Assembly (NCBI GenBank): GCA_023213395.1
Contig: CM041465.1
Span: 100,323,741 to 100,387,740, forward strand
Direction of reading: 5' to 3'
Length of the DNA: 64,000 nucleotides
Origin: Cycas panzhihuaensis
Taxonomy: Eukaryota > Cycadophyta
This document shows, piece by piece, positions 23,265-33,591 of the stretch (position 1 is the stretch's first letter; each line of letters starts with the position of its first letter). The translations under genes and the position numbers were made by a program. The notes below the pieces were generated by a model, which saw nothing but the letters and a program-made list of their open reading frames with translations, ran no database searches and was not told where the DNA came from.

Positions 23265-25968
23265 TGTTTCACAACTACTGGGAATGGACTCGAGACAAGT
23301 CGACTCAGGTAAGCATATGTATATACTTCTCACTTTCATCCTCGCTATCGCTTGGTAGAAGTTGTTTAGAGTATTGATCGATGCATGTTTGCTTACCATT
23401 TGTGTCATCGCATTGCCTTCTCTGCTTGATCATGTTGCTTGTGCCTACTGCACACTATTTAGCCTATGACAACCCACCATGGAGCACTCCTCAGTGAGTC
23501 ATGCACTCCATATGGCACTCAACTGCCCGCAACACCTCCACAACTTCTCAAACATTGTTGTTGGTTATGATCCACTCGCATCAACACTCTTGTCACCACT
23601 TTGAGTCCCCTTCTAGGTGTGATAGGACCTCCCTAAGACTTGTTTCTCTCTTTCAGCCACTTGGGCATGAGCTCCCAGCCTGCCAGGCCTCTGCACACCC
23701 CTCTGTTTGGCTCTAGGCCTTGGTTCTGTCTTCATTTTAGTTTTTAGTCCAACACCGCTACAAACTAAGTGGTACCACAAAGTATACCATGGTGCGACTG
23801 TTTAAATTCATTTTTTTAAACCTCCTCGGCAATTCCAGCTCTTTTTTGTGGAATTGCCACATGGCACCCTCGAGTACTCACCCCCACCATAACCCTAAAC
23901 GTTCGTTTAGGGTTGGGATGAGTATAAACCCAAAAATGAATCCATTTACTTCTCTTCTTCACTCATTTTTTGCTCTCTACTCCTAGCTCACACTCTGCAA
24001 CCTCTTTAAGATCTGCTCCTCTGCTCTGGCTCCTCTTCCACAGGTGCATCTACTGTGTCTCAGGCCCTGCTCCAGCAGCTCTAAGCTTCTTTTTGCATGT
24101 CTATTTTTATGGAAGGAGAGTATTGGAAGGAGAGTATTCACAGCGTATCAATAAGCAAACTCTGGAAACTAAGAGCGGCATCTACGTTTGCCTCCCCTTT
24201 AGGCCAGGTCTGAAAAGCCTGCTAGACATAGGTTTTTTCCTGTAATTTTTGGCAGAATAAGACTCCCTCCTTCTGCCTTATAGGTACTCCTTCAAAGTCC
24301 TTTAGGTTTTCCTATGTTTTCTCTTTCTTTTATGAGAAGTTTTAGGTCAATCTTTTCTCCTCTCCTTTCATTTCAGAGGAGCTTGCCTTTTGCTCCCTGT
24401 CTTGCAGTATTTCTCCTCTCTTCTTCCGCAAGCCCACTCTAGGGTGGCTATGTAAGAGGGCTACATAAGGTTGGGAAAAGGGAGAAAGGTGGGATCCATT
24501 CCCTTGTTGGCCTTCTCCCTAAGGGTTTACCCTTCCCTTCCTTCCTCTTCCACTCTATGCCTCTCTCTGGAGTTGGGCTAGGGATAGTGAGAGGCTTATT
24601 TCAGTTCTAAATTCAACGTTGGCAGCCCTTACCATGCTGGTTTTAGACCTACACTCTCAGGTTTTGGGTATCACATAAGTCCCCAAACCCATCCCAGTTC
24701 AGTTTTTTAGTCCTCGGCTTGCCCCAACGTGATGATTTACTATCCATAGCACCTCGTCTCTTGGGTCTACCCGTGCACCATCCCATTGGTTTATTATCTC
24801 TTCTACTTGTTGTCTCGAACAGCCATCACACTCTAGTTTTTTTCCCATTAAGGCCACGTGGAGGTACTTGCGGGTAGGTTGGCCATTCTGAGGTTATCCT
24901 CCTTATCTTAATTGTTGCTTGGCACTGCTTAGATCTGAGATTTGCTTGGTGATTTTGGAGTAGAGTGCATTACTTTTAGCTTGATTTATTAGCTATCTTT
25001 TGTATTTATATACATATTAGGCGTACTTGGCAGCCCCCTTCTCCAGGAAGGAGAAACCTTTTTTTTTTGTGATTGGTAGGTTTGCGGTAATGAAAGTATG
25101 AAAGAGGTGGACTTCTTTGACAGGTGAGTCCCTAGCTAGTAGTGCTTTTGGTTCCTTCTTTGTTTCTTTTTTGCTACTTTGGTTTCACATATTGGGGAAG
25201 GAAAGGGAGCCCCTCGTCCATTTCCGGTAACCATCGTCAACTAGCCCCACACCCATGCGGCGAGTTCAAATGGACGAGTGTGAAAGAAGCGGAAGGGTGC
25301 AACGTTTCAACTACGCTTCTCTCCTAGGTACTCCTTCTCCCTTCTTCATCTTTTTTTTCCGCTGTGCTTTTATGCAAACTTCGCATGTTAAAGCCACATA
25401 GAAAACAAAAAGGGAATGAATGCACTTTTTTTTTGCATTTATAAATTCCTTTCCGTAGTCATTCACCCCGTGTGTAGATAGGACTTAGGCATGAGCCGCA
25501 CACCTCTTAAGCCCCATCTAACCCACACGTAGGACCATCCGTCCCTAGACTTGCATTTGGTTCTTTTAGCGCACTTGCTTTACTTATCACACAACAACCT
25601 AATCCTAGCCTACATCCCTCTTCCATTTGACTTAGGTCATTGCATCTCTCATGCACCTACTCGCGCGTTGCCTCCTCCCTCTTGTGGGAAGGCGCTACCT
25701 TCTAGAGTCTCCTTTCCTCTTCTCAGCCATCCAAGGGGTAAGTGGGCCTTCTCTTTTAGGGTAACCCAAAGCCTTACCTTACATCTTCTTTCTGAAGGTT
25801 AGCCTAAGGCAATTGGGCATTATTCGTGGGTCCTGAGCTCGCGCTCTGGTGTACGGATGCCCTACATGGTGTTCTTCTTTGCCATTAGGATCCCATCTAT
25901 AGCCCAATTGTACCTCAGCTAGTTATTTCCTTCCAAGCATAGAAGACCATCCCGTAGACGCAATTCCA
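23265..25968 (+). repeat. Tat-2 5' LTR
   Basis: About 2704 bp, from TGTTTCACAACTACTGGG to CAATTCCA. A TATA box (GAGTATAAACCC) is at 23923-23928, preceded by a palindrome at 23893-23912. In the first 155 bp it differs from the 3' LTR at about a dozen sites, mostly transitions, so the insertion is not recent. Confidence 0.92.
23893..23912 (+). promoter_or_regulatory. Inverted telo-box palindrome before the LTR TATA box
   Basis: CCCTAAACG-TT-CGTTTAGGG is a perfect 9-bp inverted repeat, ending 10 bp before the TATA box. Each arm contains the telomere-repeat word (CCCTAAA) known in plants as the telo-box promoter element. It is identical in the 3' LTR (34609-34628). Confidence 0.7.
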
Positions 25969-26134
25969 CTGGTGACCATACTAGGGACCTGCCAGTAGGG
26001 GAGCTAGTCTCGCTTCTCTTTCTGTTAGTGCTATTGCTTTCCAGTAATCTTCCTTATTTTCCCTTTTCGTTGGGTAGCCCCCAACGCGTGCTTCATACCC
26101 CCTTTCCTTCTAACAACTTTGGCAAAGGCGTTAT
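25969..26134 (+). other. Tat-2 leader with possible primer site
   Basis: After the LTR end and one base comes TGGTGACCATAC. A primer site should begin TGG. The tRNA was not identified, and it is not the usual initiator-Met sequence. No coding signal was found. Confidence 0.45.
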
Positions 26135-26935
26135 ATGCGACGTTTCTCACGTCGTTTACGAGGTTTGCCACCTTTGTTAGAAGACCCTTCATATCACCTA
26201 CTTCCATTGTCAAATTCTGATTCAACAAAGGAGGGATATCCTTCTAACTGGGCATATCACACCTTCACTTCGGGAACTCATGAGTTCCCCACGTCATTCC
26301 CAGGGTCTACCCAAGATGGTAGCAACCTTATTTATTATCCGGATGATCAACATCACCTGCTTGATGCCCATCCCTCTACCCACATAGTAGAGGATTCATC
26401 TCCTCATGAGACTTGCCACCCAGGGGGTGATTCTTATGAGGAGCACCCTAAGGGGTCTACTTCATTTGAGGTCCCGTCTATCTTCTACGATCATGTAGTC
26501 ATCCCTCCCGTCGACATGGTTGAATCTCTCAACGAGTGCTTCCCAACTACTTGTCTTCAAACACATCCTAGGTGGTTTGAAGATGTTTTGTGTGGTGGGG
26601 TGCCTTCCTCATCCACATCCATTCCACCATCTTCATCCACACCTACTCCTCCTACAACTAGTAACCCTTTCGTACCTTCACACCAATCCCGGTTACTTTC
26701 CACATCTTCCTTAGGAACAACCACTACACCTCCTACCTCCCACCACGGTCCCAATACTTCGAGACCTCCTCATGGCATATCTTTCTCCCAGCTAGGAGTT
26801 AGCTTGCCTTTTCCTAGTCAAGCCAACGTGCCACCTCCTAATATGGCATACGTATTCCCTAGTAGGCTTAGAGGTCCTACTAGCACCCCTTTCATTAGTC
26901 ATGTGGGGCCTACCCTCATATGCGCTCAAACGTAA
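26135..26935 (+). CDS. Tat-2 Pro/Ser/Thr-rich open frame at the gag position
   Basis: This 266-codon frame is the longest intact one in Tat-2 and begins soon after the leader. The first 30 residues are basic (MRRFSRRLRGL). The middle is acidic and aromatic. The second half is very rich in Ser, Thr and Pro (SSSTSIPPSSSTPTPPT), as in linker parts of plant Gag. No capsid or nucleocapsid motif was seen and the function is not recognised. Its place suggests the N-terminal part of Gag. It may be an accidental survivor of a longer frame. Confidence 0.5.
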   Translation: MRRFSRRLRGLPPLLEDPSYHLLPLSNSDSTKEGYPSNWAYHTFTSGTHEFPTSFPGSTQDGSNLIYYPDDQHHLLDAHPSTHIVEDSSPHETCHPGGDSYEEHPKGSTSFEVPSIFYDHVVIPPVDMVESLNECFPTTCLQTHPRWFEDVLCGGVPSSSTSIPPSSSTPTPPTTSNPFVPSHQSRLLSTSSLGTTTTPPTSHHGPNTSRPPHGISFSQLGVSLPFPSQANVPPPNMAYVFPSRLRGPTSTPFISHVGPTLICAQT

Positions 26936-27542
26936 CCCAGCGATCCATCTCTTTACATACCCCCAGGTTGTACATCTCAACCTTGGGGTAGGGTAAAGGG
27001 AACCCCATTCTGCTTTATGGGGTGAACCCTCTTCACCCATATGGGGCCGCACCTCCTACAGGTGGCCCATATGAATAAAACCTTGTCTCTTATTCTACAT
27101 TTCCATCATCCTACGTAGTCCCTCATGCTGTGCCTTCGCAAGGAAACCAGGTTTCTTTCCAAGGCACTTATCTACAAATCCCTTCTCAATAAGGGACGTT
27201 TCCTCAAGGAGGGATGGGCCTTCCTCCCCCATCCGATCCTTGTCCAGTTCCTCTTGCTTCATTCAACGATCCTACAATCCAAGCAAGGGCATGACCCTTC
27301 ATGGATTATAGGTCGACACCACTATTCGTTGAGGTGCTAAGAACTAACTTACCGCCTCATCCCCCTGAAGTTCCCAAATTCGACGGAAGACTTTAGACCC
27401 CCTTATTTCTGCCATATACTCATTTGAGCATACGATGAAGGAGCTTAAACTTCAAGCCCCTTCATCACTAATGACTAACAGACAAATTTAGTAAGCTACC
27501 TAAGCTTCCCTCCCTAGGAATAGTAATGCCTAGTCCTCTTAA
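26936..27542 (+). pseudogene. Tat-2 gag remnant, frames broken
   Basis: Proline-rich pieces (GLPPPSDPCPVPLASFNDP, PPHPPEVPKFDGRL) in changing frames suggest continued Gag linker with stops and shifts. The usual capsid domain was not recognised, so it is probably deleted or beyond recognition. Confidence 0.45.
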
Positions 27543-28220
27543 GCGAGGAAGACAGATTATTCGCTTGAGAAGAAGTGGTGCTCCATTCATGGGGAGTGCT
27601 TCCATGATGACTCACGTTGTAGGGCGCAGCATCCTAGGGATGCCCCTCAATGTGATTCATCCTCTAAACGGGCTTCAAGGCCTAATCTAGACCAACTGGT
27701 CCATAAGGATCTGTTCCCCAAACATGGGGAACATGATCGTAATACTCAGCCCAAAAACAACCAGAACCAGGGAAGATCCCTGAATTCCCATCCTTCTCGC
27801 GATAAGGGGAAGGGCGCCCGGGATTCGTCCTCTTCCTCTCGTTCCCCTAACCGATGCACTCCATCACCTTCGCGATCCTGGAATAATGGAAAGAAGGTTG
27901 TCCAATTGCTTGAGACCACTTTGTTGTATGCCTTAACTCGGTCTCAAGCCGCTAAAGAGGCAATCGATGCCTCTTCATCCACATCTCACCTTGATCCTGT
28001 TCCAGAAACTTCCCTTTCGGAACCCCCTACACTTCCCAAGACTATTCCCGTATGCCCTAGTTGTTACAATTTTCAAAGGGTGCTTACCCAACATACTGCA
28101 AAAGGCAAGCCCTTCTCTATCATTGATGAGCTCCACACCATCGCTGCGGGGACGTCCTTGATGGATGTCTTGAGAAGCTGCCCTGAGCAATGTGCTCTTC
28201 TTCTTGAAGCTCTTGGCTAA
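27543..28220 (+). pseudogene. Tat-2 gag C-terminal part with zinc finger
   Basis: An open frame without an early ATG starts after a TAA at 27540. It reads ARKTDYSLEKKWCSIHGE and then CFHDDSRCRAQHP. The zinc finger CX2HX4HX4C (27579-27620) is the form seen in Tat-lineage Gag. A basic Ser/Arg-rich stretch follows (RDKGKGARDSSSSSRSPN), then LLYALTRSQAAKEA and VCPSCYNFQRVLTQHTAKG. It ends in a TAA followed in the same frame by QDASIHAVGATSHGS, so the stop looks secondary. The zinc finger would bind RNA during packaging. Confidence 0.7.
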
Positions 28221-28720
28221 CAAGATGCTTCCATCCATGCAGTAGGTGCTACCTCCCATGGATCACCTGTCATCTCATTTGATCCTAGAGATCTCCCATC
28301 TTCCAGTAAGCGGGAGAAGCTTTTGCATTACCCATTCGTCATTACCATTTGACACTCCTAATTTTATCATAAAGAGGACCATTGTAGATAATGGCTCTTC
28401 AGTTAATGCTATGCCTATGCGTATACTCAAGGAGCTAGGCATAGTAGCTCTTGAGTCTGTCCCTTGGAAATACCAAGGGTATGATGGAATTGAGAAGTCC
28501 CCTTTAGGGACAGTCTCCCTTTCCCTCACCTTGGGAGAGAAAACTATTTCTGTTGAAGTTGTTGTACTCGATATCGATGTGGAGTAGAACCCCTTATTGG
28601 GCCGACCATGACTTGACCAAATGGGAGTAATCTACTCCACACGTTAGGGGCAACATAAATTTATCCATGAAGGATGAGTTAAAGTTGTCACCTATGAGCC
28701 TATTCCATCTCACACCTCTC
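28221..28720 (+). pseudogene. Tat-2 aspartic protease
   Basis: The open part 28246-28587 contains RTIVDNGSSVNAMPMRIL. The active-site triplet Asp-Asn-Gly is at 28387-28395. It continues WKYQGYDGIEKSPLGTVSL and EVVVLDID, then after a TAG NPLLGRP, TGA in place of Trp, and LDQMGVIYSTR with HKFIHEG. This matches the retropepsin-like fold of Tat elements (LLGRPW-H, then HQKLKF). A frameshift near 28345 separates it from the gag frame. It would process Gag. Confidence 0.78.
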
Positions 28721-29370
28721 ATCCAGGCTGCCAGGCTATTTTTGATGATGAAGATAGTGATTCAGAGGAGGCTACCCCTTCCGTGGGACCTTTGTTTCAG
28801 GAGACCGACTTTCATCAGTCAGACCCTATGCCATGTTATAAGCCAAACCTTGTCAGGTTTACCCCTATTGGTATAGGTGGTTATGGTTACTTAGCCATCA
28901 GGGGTGATTCTGAGTTGGATAGTGACGGTTATGAGCCCTCTCCTCGACGTGTCACCCTAGTTTCAAGAGCACCTAGGGGGATATCTCGATCAGATATTCA
29001 TACTCCTCCTCATTCCACATTGGCTCCCAAGTTGCTGGTCCTAAACTAGCCACTTATTTCACCTTCTCGGCCTCCTTGAGTGGTTTCACATAGGTGTTCG
29101 CGTCGACGAGCCACTCGTAGAGGCACTTCTTCTTCATACTCTATATCCTTACCTAGGACTAGAGCCACTCCTACTCAGACGCAACCTTGCCATATGACTC
29201 ATTGCGTGCCGGGTCCATTGCACTTATTTGGTTCTGACCATAGAGAGTTTATTTGTAGACCTAGCCACACTAGGCCTACCCTTCGTCACCTATCTCCTAT
29301 CCTGCGTGTGACTACTCCTACCCCTATGTGGTTTAGGCATACCTCTTTCTCTCTTTACACTCTGAAATGA
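28721..29370 (+). pseudogene. Tat-2 unrecognised frame in place of RT
   Basis: The protease frame continues with few stops: an acidic stretch (FDDEDSDSEEATPS), then PMPCYKPNLVRFTPIGIGGY, DSELDSDGYEPSPRRV, and a basic Ser/Thr/Pro-rich end (CSRRRATRRGTSSSYS). No RT, RNase H or integrase motif is present. The end (CTTTACACTCTGAAATGAGCC) aligns with the sequence just after the Tat-1 integrase stop, so the deletion of RT and integrase appears to end here. Function unknown. Confidence 0.5.
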
Positions 29371-30099
29371 GCCTAAACTACTACCCTAAGCTTGTTCGCA
29401 TTCCCCTTAGTCTTCGGTGGAATGGATAGCTTAGGTCCTCATTCTTTTTGGTTCCTTCCGTAGGACCCTTGTTCCCTCTTTCTTGGGAACCCCGCCTCCC
29501 TATTTGGGCATCCCCCAATTACGGCAACTCTTAGGGTGTCGTCACTCCCTCCCATCACTATTTCCTTTGCATATCCCGCTATGCTCCCATATGGACATGC
29601 ATGTCACCCTATCTCTTAGCCTCGTGTATATCCATCGCTGCTACTCGTGGTGATCGTGTGTGTCTTCGCTAGAGATATGGTCCTGCATGAAAAGAAATAT
29701 ACGTCTAGCTCATAATGAATAACACATCACATCCACATCAAAAACAAGCATAACTCTATCTATGCGATAGTCAAGACATCACCTACTACATCATTTTGCA
29801 TCCGTGCATACTCACACTCACATACATATACTCTCATATGTACACACCAAGACCAAAACATCATAAACATACATATCCATTGTGCATCCATCGCAATGTA
29901 TACCACAAACACCATCTCATATGTCAAATGGGGTACCAATCATCCCGTCTATATATACATCAAAAATCATATATTGTATCATATATATGGGAAGCCGACA
30001 TCCTTGTAGGGGGGGTACAATCATATGACTCTATATATATGACCCCCTAGAGGCTCATGCTTTCCCTTATCAAAAATCAAATACATGAATACTATACTA
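29371..30099 (+). other. Tat-2 spacer downstream of the antisense gene
   Basis: Non-coding, aligned with 22228-22962 of Tat-1. 29790-29990 is rich in CATA and ACAT words. It would be the 3' untranslated and terminator side of the minus-strand gene. No polyadenylation signal was confirmed. Confidence 0.5.
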
Positions 30100-32462
30100 C
30101 TACTGCCCCTCTCCGGGGGCATGACCTCCTGGTCAGTGTGATCCCTCTCCTAGGGATCACATACCTCCTAGGCTCCTCCGTAGCCTCTGGGAGCTCCCTA
30201 CCTCGCTCCCCTCATCGCGTGGCCTCCTTGGTATCGTCGCCGCTGTATAGGTATGTGTCCTACTCCGGCTCGAACTTGACGCCACCTGATCCACCAGATG
30301 ATCGTATCGGGCCTGGATACAATCTCTCTTACTCTCCACTCCTCGAAGATGCTCCTCAAGGACTGTTATCTAAATCTGGCTCTCGGTATCTCTGCCTGCT
30401 CTTCCTTGAGTCTCTAGAGTCTATACGCGACTTTGCAATGCATCCCACTCACTCTGAGCCTCGTCCATCTCTCGTTGTAGTTGTCCCCTAAATGCTACAT
30501 GCTCCTGGGACTCTACAACCCATATATCCCTCGCCCTCGCCAATGGAGCGAATGTTGCCATATGGGCACCTACCGATCTGGGTGCATCCTCAGCCTGGAT
30601 AGGTGGCTACCCCTCTGTGTGCACCTGAAGGAATATCTCCCTCACCATAGCCTCCACCAACCGCTGGATCTCTGTGATACCTGCAAACCCAACATGTCGT
30701 ATGTCAGTATATATCTAGCCACGTACCAAACTGAAACCAAACCAAAATATGTGGGCATCTGGCTATCAAATAACGAGGAAAGTAAGGCCTCACCTGCTAT
30801 GGTCACTAGCTCCTCTACCCGTGCGATGGCCTCTGCCCCTGGCTCTCCACCAGCTACTGGTGCCTCTTCCTCTAGCACCTCCTCTGCAACTGCCTCTGCT
30901 GCTAGAGCCTGCGTCCCTCCCTCTATTGGTGGAGCTATCCCCTTGGGTCTCTCCATGATCCTCAACCTCTGAGCTTGTGTCACAAGCCTCCTCGTTGCCT
31001 CAACAATCCCTGATGGCCCTGCCTCCTCTATAGCTCGCAATGGGCCGGCCCCATCTCCCCCATCATCACCGTCATCATCTCTGGGGGCAGACCCTACCAC
31101 ATATGCCTCCTCATCACTATCCCATCTCATTGATCTATAGGGATCTGAGGTGTAATCAGTCATGGTAAGGGGATCTAGCAACGTAGCATCCACAGACCTC
31201 GTGATGTGTACCTAATCCTCAACTCCCCTAAACTGGGTCTTCCATCTGTGAACTGTGGGTGCCCACTCTGATATGGGGTGTGGTCCCCCTGATGGTGCCA
31301 CCGCTACAAAATGATCGAAGAACCAGCACTACAAGAGGGTGCTGTAAGATAATCTGCCTCTACCCGCCATCCTGATGGCATCCAGCTGAGCGACGAGGTT
31401 TATTGCTCTGAGGGTAGACCAATCCAATCGTTCCCTAGCTTCGTACCTCTGTACTGCATTGATCCAACTGCTTGGGATGTCTCTATAGTTCTGTTTCTAG
31501 GAAATCCAGAACAAAATGCATAATGTGATCAGCTTCCTCACACGAGGAATCCCAAAAAATACCACACTCTGTAGAGGCACTCCTTGCCTCTCCCACCTGT
31601 CCTAGCCCATAAAAAGTGTAGCTGCCTCTCGGTGGGCCACCTCGTTGCTAGGCAATGCTCCTAGCGAGGCTGGTCTCCCTGTCACTGGCATTCCAAGGAT
31701 CCGCTGGATGTCCCTAGGTGTCACTATAATGTCCCCTACTTGGGGCAGATGGAACACGTGCCTCCACCTATCCTAATACGACACGATGTCCACCAATAGC
31801 CTCTGGTCTGATATATACTGAGGCATCCTCATGATCTTCCATAGGCCACATCTCTACAGAACTCCCTTGTCCTCCCTCGTCATCATCTCTACAAAAATCA
31901 ACATGGCCATACCGATGTTCCCGCAGTTCTCCACCACAGTCACTACCTGCAAAATGCCACCAAACGTGTCAGTCTATAGCCAACACCTACTCTCGGCCTC
32001 TCAGGGCTCTTCCTTGGCTTCATTTGGTCGAGACTTACGGCCCTTTGGGGCCTCCTTTTCATTTTTCAGGGATTCTGTCTCCGCCCCACGCTAAACTCTA
32101 TGGTACCACGGAGTTTAAACAGGGTCTAGCGATCACCCCGTGGCAAAGATCGTGGCACCGCGATTTTCGCCGTGGTGTGAACGTCACCCCCCTAAAAGTG
32201 GGGTTCCTAAACCCAAAAAACCCAAAAAAAGTTCCTTGTGGTGGGCCACAATTAGGCTCACCGGGACTAGGGCTACCTAATGCCCCAGTCCTGCCCCAGT
32301 CCTGCCCCTCTCTCGGTCTAATTCGGACCCCAGGAGGTCATTTTTCACCCTTATGGGGCCCAAAATTACATTAAAAATTCACAAAAAAGTATTAAAATTA
32401 AATTGTGATTTCAGGTAGGGTTTGGATGATCCACTCACTGGATTAGGTCGTGTAGTCGTCAT
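30100..32462 (-). pseudogene. Tat-2 antisense gene: three-exon plant-mobile-domain-like protein
   Basis: The inferred exons are 32462-32439, 31946-30794 and 30680-30100, with introns 32438-31947 (GTGAGT to TTTTGCAG) and 30793-30681 (GTGAGG to TTTGCAG, with CTGAC as possible branch point). The joined frame is 8 + 384 + 1 + 192 codons, about 585, with no frameshift but 11 in-frame stops. Exon 1 gives MTTTRPNP. Exon 2 begins VVTVVENCGNIGMAM and has LLVDIVSY, DRWRHVFHLPQVGD, VTPRDIQRILGMPVTGRP, resembling the plant mobile domain (W--HTFHLP-GE-T-TL-DV--LLGLP--G). An acidic low-complexity part follows. Exon 3 is predicted coiled coil (RGQLQREMDEAQSEWDALQS) with a basic tail. The function is not known. 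Confidence 0.72.
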
Positions 32463-32623
32463 CTCACCCTCCTGGTCATACTGGCTGGCTCCTCACTCTG
32501 ATCCAATGGCCGGATCTCTCGCCGCATGTCCCAGACTTAGGGTAGCGCTCCACTATGTAAGGAACAAGCTCTGGATTTCGTACGTAAGCTCGTGAAAATG
32601 AAATCTTTTTGGTTCGAGTTTCC

Positions 32624-32630
32624 TTATATA
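32624..32630 (-). promoter_or_regulatory. TATA box of the Tat-2 antisense gene
   Basis: On the minus strand GCCTATATAAGGAAA lies 162 nt before the start codon at 32462. The same word lies 161 nt before the start of the Tat-1 antisense gene. Confidence 0.75.
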
Positions 32631-33168
32631 GGCGGGGCCCCCGTTAGGCACTTCCCTCTTTTTCGCCTTTGAGGTAGCCTTCCAGACTGCATTTTTACCC
32701 TGCCATCATTATTTTCTGGCCCAGTTCCTCTTTTCGTCTCCGTGGTCTCCTTTTGACCCGTTTCTCTTGGTGCATTAATGATGCTCCAAACGGCTCATTT
32801 TTGCCAATGCCGCCTCGTCTCGTTTTACATGCCACTCTTGTACATGCCCGAGTTTATACTTATTTGGCTTATTTTGCCACCCTAGACTCATTTTCATAGC
32901 CCATTTTTGCTCTTGGCACTCCCATAGGGAGTTTCCCCTCCGGCTAGGCACCCCTTTGTGTTTCCTTAAGCCAATTTAGGTGCCCCGGAGCCCCTTTTCC
33001 CACAATATTCTTCCCTGTTGGTGGGGTAGCCTTCCCTGCCTTTGGGTTGCCTCATTACTAGGCCTTCATACCCCTTCACGGCCATCGTCACTAGCCACAC
33101 AGGGTCCTCTTCTTGCCTCTTTCTTCAATTACATTGCACTTCTTTTAGCAGAGAAGTCATTCTTACTC
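32631..33168. promoter_or_regulatory. Divergent intergenic region between antisense gene and RNase H in Tat-2
   Basis: From the antisense TATA end to the RNase H start is 539 bp, the same as in Tat-1 (38992 to 39531). The sequence is conserved between the copies. No clear TATA box for the sense direction was seen. An acceptor-like CTTTTAGCAG sits about 20 nt before the RNase H ATG. Confidence 0.5.
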
Positions 33169-33591
33169 ATGGCTCTTTTTATTTTCACCGATGACGGAAG
33201 CCACGGTAATCCTAGTCCTTCCGCCGCCACATGGATACTCTGTGATTCTTCTGGGCATGACTACCTACGCTCTGGAATCTTCCTTCCCGAGGCAACCAAT
33301 AACGAAGCTGAGTACATAGTCACTATTGAATCCCTCATTGATGCATTACGTTTCCATCACAAACCCGTCATCCTTCTTTGTGACTCCCAAGTGGTGGTGT
33401 CTCATCTCACCCAGGTCTACCAGGTGCGGTGCCCATACTTGAGAGCCCTAGCGTTGACCATGAGGACACTATTGGCTCGCTTCTAGTCCATTGATATTTG
33501 CCATATTCCCCAGGCCCTCAATGTTGAGGCTGACAGCCTCGTTCGCCTCATCCTTAGGCGTCGTCTCCCTCTTCTCAGTGACCACCTTTGA
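33169..33591 (+). pseudogene. Tat-2 stand-alone RNase H
   Basis: The frame begins MALFIFTDDGSHGNPSPSA at an ATG also used in Tat-1. The catalytic pattern is complete: Asp in FTDDGS, Glu in ATNNEAEY, Asp in CDSQVVVSHL and Asp in HIPQALNVEADSLV. It resembles RNase HI of the bacterial/archaeal type (TDGGSRGNPG), not the gypsy RT-linked domain. One TAG at 33484-33486 falls at a likely Gln codon (ARF-Q-SIDICHIP). The true end is TGA at 33589-33591, giving about 140 residues. An extra RNase H is known in the Tat lineage. It would remove RNA from hybrids in reverse transcription. Confidence 0.85.

Noticed and set aside
26557-27052. Minus-strand frames opposite the Tat-2 gag region
   Set aside because: They are complements of Pro/Ser-rich codons, with no family motif and no promoter.
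31831-32374. Plus-strand frames across the first antisense exons
   Set aside because: They are opposite the antisense gene and its intron, have no similarity to known proteins, and are not matched in Tat-1.
32980-33168. N-terminal extension of the RNase H frame upstream of 33169
   Set aside because: The ATG at 33169 is conserved in Tat-1, whereas the upstream part is not kept as a frame there.
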